Below the pieces are notes generated by a model. The model searched no databases, was not told where the DNA came from, and saw nothing but the letters and a program-made list of their open reading frames with translations. The translations under genes and the position numbers were made by a program. Positions 55,704-64,000 of a stretch of 64,000 nt of DNA are shown in pieces. The DNA lies in NCBI RefSeq assembly GCF_001499675.1, contig NZ_LN609302.1, positions 2,203,896-2,267,895 on the forward strand. The letters run 5' to 3'. Source of the stretch: Acetobacter ghanensis (GTDB lineage: Bacteria; Pseudomonadota; Alphaproteobacteria; Acetobacterales; Acetobacteraceae). Within the stretch, counting starts at the first letter, position 1. The number at the start of each line of letters is the position of its first letter.

Positions 55704-57176
55704 ATGGCTCTTGTCAATCACACGGGACCTTTTGACTTTGTCATTTTTGGCGCGACGGGTGACCTGTCCCGCCGAAAACTGCTCCCCTCTTTTCTGCGCC
55801 GTTTCCATGCGCAAGAATTCAGCGATGACGTGCAGATCATCTGTATTGCCAGAACCGCGCTGACCACGGACCAGTTCCGCGAGCAGGTTGAGACGGCCCT
55901 GCGCGAATTTGCCCCTGAAACAGCGCAGGATGAACAGACCCTGCACCATTTTTTGGGCCTGCTGACCTATGTGACGCTGGATGCCAGCAAGCCGGGGGAA
56001 GACTGGGAGGCTCTCAAACCTCTGCTGACCGATGCAGAGCGGCCGCGGGTTTTTTATCTGGCCACGGCTCCCTCCCTTTATTCTCCGCTGTGCGAGGCTC
56101 TCGCCAAACATAACCTCATTAGCCAGCACTCCCGCGTTGTGCTGGAAAAACCCATTGGCGTGGACCTGCACTCCGCAAGGGCCATTAACCACGGGGTTGG
56201 TCAGTTTTTCCCCGAAGAGTCCATTTACCGGATCGACCACTACCTTGGTAAAGAAGGGGTGCAGAACATTCTGGCCCTGCGCTTTGCCAACCCTGCACTG
56301 GAAAAACTGTGGTCGTCCGATGCCATAGCCCATGTGCAGATTACCGCAGCCGAGACAGTGGGCGTTGGCAGCCGTGGTCCTTATTATGATGGCTCAGGCG
56401 CACTGCGCGACATGGTCCAGAACCATCTGTTGCAAGTGTTGTGCATGGTCGCCATGGACGCCCCGGCCTCCCTCGGCTCCGATGACCTGCGAAACGAGAA
56501 GCTGAAAGTCCTTAATGCCCTGCGCCCCATGACCCCGGACATGGTGCGCCGCAACGTTATTCGTGGGCAGTATGTGGCAGGCGAGATCAAACGTCAGGAC
56601 GTTCCCGGTTATAATGAGGACCTAGGCACCGGCCGCGCCAGCAATACGGAAACCTTTGTTGCCATCCGCACAAAAATTCGGACCGCCCGTTGGGGGCACA
56701 CACCTTTTTACCTGCGGACAGGCAAGCGGCTGGCCAACAAGACGACCGAAATTGTCATCCAGTTCCGCCCGCAGGTCTGGCCGATCTTTACCAACATGCC
56801 CTCACCGGGGCGGCTGGTTATCCGCATTGCGCCGCATGAGGAACTCTCGTTTGTCATGGCGGTGCGCGACCCCGGTGCTGGCGGGTTCCGTGTGCGCAAT
56901 GCAACGCTGGGTATGTCTTACGAAAACACGTTCCCCGTCACGTATCAGGATTCGTACGAGCGGCTGCTACTGGATGCCGTACGTGGAGACCCGGCCCTGT
57001 TCATCCGCCGTGATGAGGTTGAGGCCTCGTGGCAGTGGATCGAACCCATCCTCAACTCGTGGCGTCACGCCATGACACCGCTGGAGCCTTACCCCGCGGG
57101 GAGCTGGGGGCCTGCCTCCACCAGAGCCCTTCTGGCCCGTGATGGCGCACTGTGGCACGAAGATATGCTGACATGA
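55704..57176 (+). CDS. zwf: Glucose-6-phosphate 1-dehydrogenase
   Basis: 490 residues, normal length. The NADP-binding start is DFVIFGATGDLSRRKLLPS; the catalytic signature is RIDHYLGKEGVQN, with the active-site His in it. EKPIG and LRTGKRL further support the family. It oxidises glucose 6-phosphate to 6-phosphogluconolactone, feeding the pentose phosphate pathway that dominates sugar use in acetic acid bacteria. ATG 55704 is preferred over an in-frame ATG at 55623 whose extension is unlike the family. The next gene overlaps as ATGA. Confidence 0.97.
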   Translation: MALVNHTGPFDFVIFGATGDLSRRKLLPSFLRRFHAQEFSDDVQIICIARTALTTDQFREQVETALREFAPETAQDEQTLHHFLGLLTYVTLDASKPGEDWEALKPLLTDAERPRVFYLATAPSLYSPLCEALAKHNLISQHSRVVLEKPIGVDLHSARAINHGVGQFFPEESIYRIDHYLGKEGVQNILALRFANPALEKLWSSDAIAHVQITAAETVGVGSRGPYYDGSGALRDMVQNHLLQVLCMVAMDAPASLGSDDLRNEKLKVLNALRPMTPDMVRRNVIRGQYVAGEIKRQDVPGYNEDLGTGRASNTETFVAIRTKIRTARWGHTPFYLRTGKRLANKTTEIVIQFRPQVWPIFTNMPSPGRLVIRIAPHEELSFVMAVRDPGAGGFRVRNATLGMSYENTFPVTYQDSYERLLLDAVRGDPALFIRRDEVEASWQWIEPILNSWRHAMTPLEPYPAGSWGPASTRALLARDGALWHEDMLT

Positions 57177-57634
57177 CAGACACCAACAAAACCCCTCCCT
57201 CCTCCATTGCCCCAAAACGTGGCCCCTTTGCCAAACGGACCCTGCGGCAGCACATCCTGCGCAGGCTGGCCATGGTGCTGCCCCTTACGCTGCTTATGAT
57301 CGTACTGGCCAAAAGCGGCATACTGGAGCGCATGGTGGACCGGTACACGTTTTCTGCCCAAAGCTGGTACGATGATACGGCTCTGGTCCAGCACCTGCGC
57401 CTTAAGGTGACCCAGAACGGCATGACGCACGACCGGCCGGACTGCCTGCTGTTTGTGGTTAACGGCAACGACCAGCCCACAGCCTCGCGCATTGATGTCA
57501 TGGAAAAAAGCACGGGAACATGCCCAGCCCCCAAAGGTGAGCTGAACAAACTGTTCACCCTCAAGGTGGACCGCATGAACAGGATTGTCTTTTCCGACCA
57601 AGGGTCGCCCGGCCAGTTCCACCCCATTCCCTAA
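57173..57634 (+). CDS. Small membrane-anchored protein coupled to zwf, unknown function
   Basis: 153 residues, not recognised. A basic N-terminus is followed by one hydrophobic segment (MVLPLTLLMIVLAKSGIL, about residues 34-51). The rest is a soluble domain of about 95 residues with Cys in RPDCLLFVVNGND and STGTCPAPKGE that could pair in the periplasm. The ATG overlaps the zwf stop by 4 bp, so translation is coupled. A sugar-phosphate link is only inferred from position; 6-phosphogluconolactonase (pgl), a common neighbour, is much larger and different. Confidence 0.75.
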   Translation: MTDTNKTPPSSIAPKRGPFAKRTLRQHILRRLAMVLPLTLLMIVLAKSGILERMVDRYTFSAQSWYDDTALVQHLRLKVTQNGMTHDRPDCLLFVVNGNDQPTASRIDVMEKSTGTCPAPKGELNKLFTLKVDRMNRIVFSDQGSPGQFHPIP

Positions 57635-57649
57635 TTTTCGCGCAAGGCG

Positions 57650-58705
57650 TTACGGGCAGGCGGCAAAAGCCTTCCGTAACGCCCGCCCACCAAAGCGTAA
57701 CGCCGCCTTGCCATGCGGCATGAAGGCATAAAAGTTCAGGAACGCATGAAGGGTGCCGGGGTAACAGCGGTACTGCACCGGCACCCCAGCCTTACTGAGC
57801 ATCTGCGCGTAAGCCTGCCCCTCATCCCGCATGGGGTCGCATTCCGCCGTAACAATAACAGCCGGGGCCAGCCCGCTCAGGTCATCCGCCAGACCGGGCA
57901 CAAACCGGGGGTGCGCCCAGTCCTCCTCCCGCTGGATGTATTGCGCGGCATACCACTCCATAGACCGGCGGGAGAGAAAATACCCCTGCGCATATGTCTG
58001 CTGCGAAGGCAGGTCATTCCGACCATAAATGGAGGGGTAATACAGCAATTGCAAAGCCGGGTTGGGGCAGGCTCCAGCCTTGCCATCCTGCGCCAGAACA
58101 GCGGCCAGATTACCCCCTGCACTATCCCCCGCAACCGCCACACGCCCACCCCAGTAACGGGCAGATGCGCGGGCAAGCCAGCTCAAGGTTGCATGGCAAT
58201 CCTCCACCGCAGCGGGAAAAGGATGTTCGGGCGCCAACCTGTAATCTGGCAACAACACAGCTGCCCCCGATGCACGTGCCAGACGGCAGCATATGCCGTG
58301 GTGTGAATTCAGCCCACAATGCACAAACCCACCGCCATGCAGGTACAGAACAGCTCCGCGCACCCGCCCACGCGGAATATAAAGCCGGGCCGACAACGGC
58401 CCGACAGCCCCCGGCACCTGCAAGGACACAACACGACGCAACGGCAGGGAAGAAAGGCGTTGGGGAAAAGACGGCGTATCCATCGCCTTGCGCAAAGCAC
58501 GCAAAAAATGCTGCTGCGCCTCCGCGTGTGCAGCATCCTGCGTGTCGGACGACCTAGCGGCTTCGGCCTCTGAGCGCGCGGCACTCCGGTCGGCGTGCTT
58601 CTTTTTTCGCTGCTCCTGCCATCGAATACCCCCTAGCAGCAGACGGGATGGCAGATTGGGCGAAAGCGGTCTGGAGACCGACGTGGGAACCGAAAAATCT
58701 GACAT
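57650..58705 (-). CDS. Alpha/beta hydrolase, HSL-type esterase
   Basis: 351 residues from ATG 58705. The oxyanion motif HGGGF and the nucleophile motif GDSAGG (Ser in VAGDSAGGNL) identify a hormone-sensitive-lipase-type carboxylesterase. The Asp and His of the triad are expected near ECDPMRDEG and GTLHAFLNF. The N-terminal 90 residues are basic and Ala-rich and may not be part of the fold, so the true start could be further in. The open frame extends upstream to 59056 through the RNase P RNA gene, which is not coding. The substrate is unknown. Confidence 0.85.
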   Translation of the reverse strand: MSDFSVPTSVSRPLSPNLPSRLLLGGIRWQEQRKKKHADRSAARSEAEAARSSDTQDAAHAEAQQHFLRALRKAMDTPSFPQRLSSLPLRRVVSLQVPGAVGPLSARLYIPRGRVRGAVLYLHGGGFVHCGLNSHHGICCRLARASGAAVLLPDYRLAPEHPFPAAVEDCHATLSWLARASARYWGGRVAVAGDSAGGNLAAVLAQDGKAGACPNPALQLLYYPSIYGRNDLPSQQTYAQGYFLSRRSMEWYAAQYIQREEDWAHPRFVPGLADDLSGLAPAVIVTAECDPMRDEGQAYAQMLSKAGVPVQYRCYPGTLHAFLNFYAFMPHGKAALRFGGRALRKAFAACP

Positions 58706-58802
58706 ACCGGTATGATGTGCATTCTTGCCCCCTGCTGCCAAGACTGCTTTTGCACCACAAAGCCCTTGACCTGGGGCAACACCCAACGCAGGGGTCCGCA
58801 AG

Positions 58803-59211
<409 letters not shown>

Positions 59212-59527
59212 CATTTACCCCCCTCCCCCTCTTTTATCCACACCCTTCATGGGCTTTTGCCTGCCCTTTTTACTACAAAAGAACATAACATGAACGAATA
59301 ATGTCATCTTCACGTTCGATTCTTCTCGATCAATACATACGCTCCGCTCTTCGGCAAAGAATGAATACTTTATAAATGGCTGTTTTCTGCTGTTTTTTCT
59401 TCGCTTTTAATTTGCGTCCCATGCGGTCCCATGCTATCCCACGACAGACCATAAAACATGGTTGCGGCCCCGTGTTCCCCGCCCTCAGCGAACAGAAACC
59501 ATTGGCTCAAAAGGACTTCTGAACTTC
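59212..59527. other. Spacer between rnpB and mraZ
   Basis: About 316 bp with a C-rich start and an AT-rich middle. No gene is seen. It should contain the promoter of the division cluster; the MraZ-box-like repeats are annotated separately. Confidence 0.6.
59418..59442 (-). promoter_or_regulatory. MraZ-box-like repeats upstream of mraZ
   Basis: Three 5-base units recur every 10 bp: CCCAT-gcggt-CCCAT-gctat-CCCAC on the plus strand, i.e. (A/G)TGGG direct repeats with 5-base spacers on the minus strand. TGGG repeats of this spacing are the known MraZ operator. The array lies about 85 bp before mraZ, supporting autoregulation. Confidence 0.75.
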
Positions 59528-60007
59528 GTGAGTGTGTTCCTCGGCACGCATGAAAATCGATTCGACGCAAAAGGACGCGTCTCGATTCCGGCCGGGTTCC
59601 GCTCAGTTCTCAAGTCCCAGCAAAAGGAAGGCGACGCGCTGGTGATTCTCCGCCCCTCCCATACGCTGCCTTGCATTGAGGCGTGGCCCGCTGTGGCTTT
59701 TGCACGCCTGACCGAGCCACTGGACCGGCTGGACATGTTCTCTGACGAACATGATGACCTGGCCGCCGCCATTTATGCCGATGCCTACCCCATGGACCCC
59801 GACCGCGAAGGCCGCCTGATTCTGCCGGACTTCCTGCGCGAGCATGCAGGCCTGCAAGCCAGTGGCACCGCAGCCTTTATGGGTGTGGGCCGCATTTTTC
59901 AAATCTGGGAGCCAGAAGCCGCACGCCTGCGCCGGGCCGAAGCACGCCAGAAATCCCGCCGTGTCACCATTCCCGCGGCACCGCAAACCAGCCAGAGGGA
60001 AGATTAA
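59528..60007 (+). CDS. mraZ: Transcriptional regulator MraZ
   Basis: 159 residues from GTG 59528. Two SpoVT/AbrB-like halves are visible: FLGTHENRFDAKGRVSIPAGF and YPMDPDREGRLILPDFLREHAGL, each with the D-x-x-GR motif. It binds the TGGG repeats upstream and controls the division and cell-wall cluster. AAGGA lies about 11 bp upstream of the GTG. rsmH begins 3 bp after its stop. Confidence 0.95.
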   Translation: MSVFLGTHENRFDAKGRVSIPAGFRSVLKSQQKEGDALVILRPSHTLPCIEAWPAVAFARLTEPLDRLDMFSDEHDDLAAAIYADAYPMDPDREGRLILPDFLREHAGLQASGTAAFMGVGRIFQIWEPEAARLRRAEARQKSRRVTIPAAPQTSQRED

Positions 60008-60010
60008 GGC

Positions 60011-61030
60011 ATGAACGCGCTCTCACTTCCCTCCGCCATTACGCCGCCCAGCAGCGGCCATGTGCCGGTTATGCTGGATGAAGTGCTGCATTACCTGACC
60101 CCCGCCAAGGGTGAGGCCATTCTGGACTGCACGTTTGGCGGCGGCAGCTATAGCTGCGCAATTCTGAACACAGCGGACTGTAATGTGTGGGCCATAGACC
60201 GTGACCCGGACGCCATTGCCCGCGGGCAGGCCCTGTGCGCAACGTTGGAAAAAGCCGAGGGCCACTCGCGCCTGCATATGCTGGCAGGCAGTTTTGGCCA
60301 CATGGCCGAACTGGCGGAACAGGCCCATGCCCCCCTCTTTGATGGGATTGTCATGGATCTGGGCGTGTCCTCATTCCAGATTGATGAAGCCGAGCGTGGC
60401 TTCTCTTTCCGGTTTGACGGACCGCTGGACATGCGCATGGCCAAGCAGGGACGCAGCGCGGCGGACATCATCAACACAGCACCCGAAGCGGAACTGGCCG
60501 ATATTTTCCATTTTTATGGAGAAGAACGCCACGCCCGCCGCGTAGCCCGCGCTGTTGTCGCCGCACGAACGGAAGCCCCGCTCCATACCACCTTGCAACT
60601 GGCCGAGGTTATTCGGGGCGTGGTGCCGCAGGACCGCTCGGGCATTGATTCCGCAACCCGCAGCTTTCAGGGCCTGCGCATTGCCGTGAATGATGAACTG
60701 GGCGAAATCGAACGTGGGCTGGAACAGGCTCTGACCTTGCTGAACGCAGGCGGGCGGCTTGTTGTGGTCTCCTTCCACTCGTTGGAAGATCGGCTGGTCA
60801 AACGCGCCATACAGCGCGCCCTTGGTAAGGATGTCAGCTTCTCGCGCCATGACCCGCGCGCATCCCTTGCTCCGGCGGCCCCCTCCGCGTTTGTCGCCCT
60901 TGCCAGCAAGGCCATCCGCCCGACCGATACCGAGTGCAGGGCCAACCCGCGCGCACGCAGCGCACGGCTCCGCGCCATAATGAAACGTCCTTCTCCATCC
61001 GCTTCTTTGACTAAAGGATTGAGTGCATGA
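60011..61030 (+). CDS. rsmH: 16S rRNA (cytosine(1402)-N4)-methyltransferase
   Basis: 339 residues. The N-terminal [16 protein letters not shown] is the family start. The SAM site is in [10 protein letters not shown], followed by [23 protein letters not shown] and [15 protein letters not shown] are signature motifs. It methylates C1402 in the ribosomal P site. The stop overlaps the next gene's ATG (ATGA). Confidence 0.97.
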   Translation: MNALSLPSAITPPSSGHVPVMLDEVLHYLTPAKGEAILDCTFGGGSYSCAILNTADCNVWAIDRDPDAIARGQALCATLEKAEGHSRLHMLAGSFGHMAELAEQAHAPLFDGIVMDLGVSSFQIDEAERGFSFRFDGPLDMRMAKQGRSAADIINTAPEAELADIFHFYGEERHARRVARAVVAARTEAPLHTTLQLAEVIRGVVPQDRSGIDSATRSFQGLRIAVNDELGEIERGLEQALTLLNAGGRLVVVSFHSLEDRLVKRAIQRALGKDVSFSRHDPRASLAPAAPSAFVALASKAIRPTDTECRANPRARSARLRAIMKRPSPSASLTKGLSA

Positions 61031-62007
61031 TCCCCCGCCCATTCACATGCTGCTGCGCTGTTCTGGCGATTGCATCGGGGTTCTTCCTTTATACAAAGAA
61101 GCACCAGACCACCCTGCTTGACCAGCAGATCTCCAGCATTGTGCAGGAGACCGAGCATGTCCGGGGACAGACAGCCATGCTCCGCACGGAGTGGGCGCTG
61201 GAAAACCAGCCCGAACGGCTGGCGGCACTGGTCAGCAAACACGCCGCTTACCTGCAGTCCATGGACCCATCGCAGTTTGTGCGCATGGCGGACTTAGTGC
61301 AGCACCTGCCTGATGTTGCCAAGGAAGCCACTCCTGTGGCCCAGTCCAGCACCCCAGCACAGGTTGTTGCACAGACCAGCAAAAGTTCTGTTGCTCCCGT
61401 GGCTATAACGGCAGTTAACACAGCTCAGCATCTGCCTCCCCCGCAGCCTGAGCACGAACGCCCCATTACCGTGGCCGATACAACTCCGGTTGTGGCGCGT
61501 CCGCTGCCCGTGCACACTGTCCGCCCACACCCCGTGGTTGTGGCGATGGAAGCGCCTACCCCGACGACCACCCATGTTCTGGCGCCCCCCACACCGCAGC
61601 CTGCCACAACGCATGAAGCACCAGCGACCCGCGCGGCTCTTGCCACGCACCGCCTGAATGTGGCGGCAACGGATGCCCCGCGCCCCGCCTTGCGGCAGAG
61701 CGTTGCCACAGCCAGCACGGATGATGCGGACACCGCCGCAGCAGCAACACGCCGCGTGGCCCTTGCGGCAACAGCCAGCCGGGCCGAGGCCATGGCCCCG
61801 CGCCGTCTGGCCCAGAATAGTGATGACATAGCGCCTGTGCGCCACCCTCTTCCTGTGGCAGCGGCAAGCTGGCACCCCGTTCGCCAGCACAGGGCCACAA
61901 CGCCTGAGGGTTATATGGAAGCCCGCGCGACTTCCGGTTATACGAACGGGTCTCTGCTGAGTCGGGGTAGCGATGCGCTGCCTGCGCCTGTTCCTGTAAC
62001 CAACTGA
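61027..62007 (+). CDS. ftsL: FtsL-like division protein with long Pro/Ala/Thr-rich extension
   Basis: 326 residues. Residues 1-100 look like FtsL: a short cytoplasmic tip, one membrane helix ([17 protein letters not shown]), a coiled coil and the [16 protein letters not shown] segment typical of the family. Normal FtsL is about 100-150 residues. Here the last 220 residues are rich in Ala, Thr, Pro and His-Pro motifs, probably a disordered periplasmic extension. Position between rsmH and ftsI supports the call. FtsL joins FtsB/FtsQ to activate septal wall synthesis. Confidence 0.8.
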   Translation: MIPRPFTCCCAVLAIASGFFLYTKKHQTTLLDQQISSIVQETEHVRGQTAMLRTEWALENQPERLAALVSKHAAYLQSMDPSQFVRMADLVQHLPDVAKEATPVAQSSTPAQVVAQTSKSSVAPVAITAVNTAQHLPPPQPEHERPITVADTTPVVARPLPVHTVRPHPVVVAMEAPTPTTTHVLAPPTPQPATTHEAPATRAALATHRLNVAATDAPRPALRQSVATASTDDADTAAAATRRVALAATASRAEAMAPRRLAQNSDDIAPVRHPLPVAAASWHPVRQHRATTPEGYMEARATSGYTNGSLLSRGSDALPAPVPVTN

Positions 62008-62038
62008 TTGTCCCGGCTGAAAGTCCTCCTGATACAAT

Positions 62039-64000
62039 ATGGTCGTCCCCCCACGCCATGAGTCCGAAACAACACGCACAATTGGTGTAACGGGGGAAGA
62101 CCTGCGTGCCCGCGCGCACAGGGAGCAGATGCACGTTCGGCTATTATGGGTTTCTGCCGGGTTTTGCCTGCTGTTTTCCTGTGTTGCCGTCAAACTGACC
62201 ATTGCCACCGTGCTGCGCCCCATGGCGCCCGAGCAACGGCAGATTGCGCCGCAGGTCCCCAAAATTCCAAAAATCGACCCCAAGGGCAGTCTGGCTGGGG
62301 ACTATGCGCTTCCACAGGTGCACCGTGCCTCCATTGTGGACCGCAATGGGCAGACACTCGCACTCTCCCTGCCGGTGGCGCAGGTTTACGCCAACCCGCA
62401 GGAGCTGATCGACCCGCAGGAGGTCGCGCATAAGCTCAAATCCGTCCTGCATGATCTGGACGAGCAGGAAACCGCCCAGCGCCTCGCCCGGCACAAGCAG
62501 TTTGTTTATGTTGCGCGTAACATCAGCCCGCAGCAGGAACTGGCCATTAACAACCTTGGCATCCCCGGCATTTATTTTGAGCCGGGGGAACAGCGGCACT
62601 ACCCGCTTGGCCGCATGGCCGCCCAGATTATGGGTGCCGTGGATATTGACGATAACGGCATTGCCGGGGTTGAGCGTTTTTTCAACAAACGTCTGCTGGT
62701 GGACCGCAAGCCCCTCCGCCTGTCGCTCGACATTCGTGTGCAGTCCGCCGTGCGGGAAGAACTGGCTGCGGCCAAGGACACCTTTCAGGCCATTGGTGCG
62801 TGCGGCATTGTTATGGACGTCCGCACGGGCGAAATTATCGCCATGGTCAGCCTGCCTGACTATGACGCCAACGAGTTTTCCCACGCATCGAACGATGAGC
62901 GCTTCAACCGCGCCGTTACAGGGCTGTACGAACCGGGCTCCACCTTCAAGCTACAAACCACGGCTATGGGGCTGGAGACTGGCACCATCCATATATGGGA
63001 CAGCTTTTCCTCCATTCCGCTCAAAATCGGTCGCTTTACCATCCGGGATATGAAGAACGACCATTTTGCCCCATGGTTATCCCTGCCAGAAGTCATGGCT
63101 TATTCCTCCAACCCGGCAGCGGCCCATATTGCGCTGGATGTTGGCGGAAAAAAACAGGCGGAATGGCTGCGTAACATGGGCTTTTTTGCCCCCGTCCCTG
63201 TGGAACTGCCCGAAGCCGCACGCCCGCTGGTTCCCCGCCAGTGGGGCCTTGCCACAACCATGACTGTCGGGTTTGGCCACGGTGTGGCCGAGCCGCCGCT
63301 GGCCATTGTGCGCGGCACGGCGGCTACAGTTAACGGCGGTATTCTGGTTGCCCCAACCCTGCTGGATCAGGAAAATCTGGATACGCCAGCCGCCAACACC
63401 TCCCCGGCTGACCAGTTCCAGCAAGGTGTGGAGGATGCAGCCCTGAGCCAGACATTGGCCACCCCCACCATGGGTACGGGCGCTCCCATGCCAGAAGCAC
63501 CCATCATACCCCAAGGTGTGCGCGTTCTGTCCGAAAGTAATTCGGCCCTGCTGCGCAAGCTGCTCCGGCTGGACGTAACGCAGGGCACAGGTAAAACGGC
63601 TGAATCTCCAGGGTATTTTGTTGGTGGCAAAACCGGCACGGCAGAAAAAATTGGCCCGCATGGCGGGTACCTCAAGCACGTTAACATTTCCGCCTTCACC
63701 AGTATTTTCCCCATGAACGCACCGCGCTACGCGGTGTACGTCATGCTGGACAGCCCGCAGCCCACTCCGCAAACACACGGTTGGACCACAGCCGGGTGGA
63801 ACGCGGCACCCACTGTCTCCCGCGTTATTTCTCGTATTGGTCCCATGTTGCAGATTTTCCCCGATCTGGAACATGCCAGCCAGATTGATGCCCAGCTTGC
63901 CATTCCCATGCACCCCGCTGTGCCGCGCGGGGTACGGCCATTGGGACCGGGGAACGACCCCGGAGACCCCCGCAAGCTGGAGGCCGAACACCGTGCGACC
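62039..64000 (+). CDS. ftsI: Peptidoglycan D,D-transpeptidase FtsI (PBP3), 3' truncated by window
   Basis: 654 residues are visible before the window ends, in one unbroken frame. A cytoplasmic tail precedes a membrane helix (VSAGFCLLFSCVAVKLTIA). The dimerisation domain starts at RASIVDRNGQTLALS. Transpeptidase motifs are S-x-x-K in EPGSTFK, S-x-N in AYSSNPA, and KTG in GGKTGTAEK. It cross-links septal peptidoglycan. ATG 62039 lacks a clear ribosome site, so the exact start is uncertain. About 650-660 residues is near the full family length, so little is probably missing. Confidence 0.95.
   Translation, partial: MVVPPRHESETTRTIGVTGEDLRARAHREQMHVRLLWVSAGFCLLFSCVAVKLTIATVLRPMAPEQRQIAPQVPKIPKIDPKGSLAGDYALPQVHRASIVDRNGQTLALSLPVAQVYANPQELIDPQEVAHKLKSVLHDLDEQETAQRLARHKQFVYVARNISPQQELAINNLGIPGIYFEPGEQRHYPLGRMAAQIMGAVDIDDNGIAGVERFFNKRLLVDRKPLRLSLDIRVQSAVREELAAAKDTFQAIGACGIVMDVRTGEIIAMVSLPDYDANEFSHASNDERFNRAVTGLYEPGSTFKLQTTAMGLETGTIHIWDSFSSIPLKIGRFTIRDMKNDHFAPWLSLPEVMAYSSNPAAAHIALDVGGKKQAEWLRNMGFFAPVPVELPEAARPLVPRQWGLATTMTVGFGHGVAEPPLAIVRGTAATVNGGILVAPTLLDQENLDTPAANTSPADQFQQGVEDAALSQTLATPTMGTGAPMPEAPIIPQGVRVLSESNSALLRKLLRLDVTQGTGKTAESPGYFVGGKTGTAEKIGPHGGYLKHVNISAFTSIFPMNAPRYAVYVMLDSPQPTPQTHGWTTAGWNAAPTVSRVISRIGPMLQIFPDLEHASQIDAQLAIPMHPAVPRGVRPLGPGNDPGDPRKLEAEHRAT

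Overview
The window looks like chromosomal DNA of an acetic acid bacterium (Acetobacteraceae, most likely Acetobacter or a close relative). This is inferred from gene content, not from a database match: hopanoid genes hpnL and hpnN, an OprB-type sugar porin, a cytochrome bc1 operon, a SAM-II riboswitch before metZ, DUF2312 and DUF3297 proteins, and GC-rich coding sequence separated by AT-rich accessory spacers.

Layout. 1-9 kb: housekeeping and metabolism (DUF815 ATPase, Rieske oxygenase, a GNAT-Nudix fusion, riboswitch-controlled metZ, apaG, folE, a DJ-1/PfpI protein, moaB, and a frameshifted oprB porin). 8.7-12.5 kb: a YhaN/YhaO (SbcCD-like) ATPase-nuclease pair. 12.8-20.3 kb: a five-gene export operon joining a FUSC/DUF1656/HlyD module to a secreted protein and an RND permease. 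20.4-22 kb: a DUF3297 protein and a sulfide:quinone reductase behind a perfect 17-bp inverted repeat. 22-30.8 kb (minus strand): a broken 2OG-Fe(II) oxygenase, hpnN, hpnL, and the riboflavin operon ribD-ribE-ribBA-ribH headed by an FMN riboswitch. 31-34.6 kb: cytochrome bc1 (order b, c1, Rieske) and a flavodoxin. 34.7-40.7 kb: a porin, then an iron-uptake locus (TonB receptor, Sel1 protein, PiuC-type dioxygenase) with Fur-box-like sites. 40.7-42.1 kb: gene-poor AT-rich DNA ending at tRNA-Ser(CGA). 42.5-51.2 kb: a surface-glycan island (CDP-glycerol transferase-like protein, four GT4 enzymes, a flippase, and a propeller protein resembling plant GINT1). 51.5-57.6 kb: rplU-rpmA-obgE-proB, a DUF2312 (GapR-like) protein, and zwf with a coupled membrane protein. 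57.6-64 kb: an esterase, the RNase P RNA, and the start of the division cluster mraZ-rsmH-ftsL-ftsI, cut by the window end.

At least four genes (oprB, the 2OG oxygenase, the GINT1-like gene and proB) are interrupted by one-base indels. Each lies in, or is explained by, a short homopolymer run. Because proB is normally needed for proline synthesis, sequencing or assembly error is the most economical explanation, but real decay or slippage cannot be excluded from sequence alone.

The most unusual content is the glycan island and the hybrid FUSC/RND export operon with its uncharacterised secreted protein. A CCTCC-rich double-hairpin RNA candidate between metZ and apaG is also worth checking.
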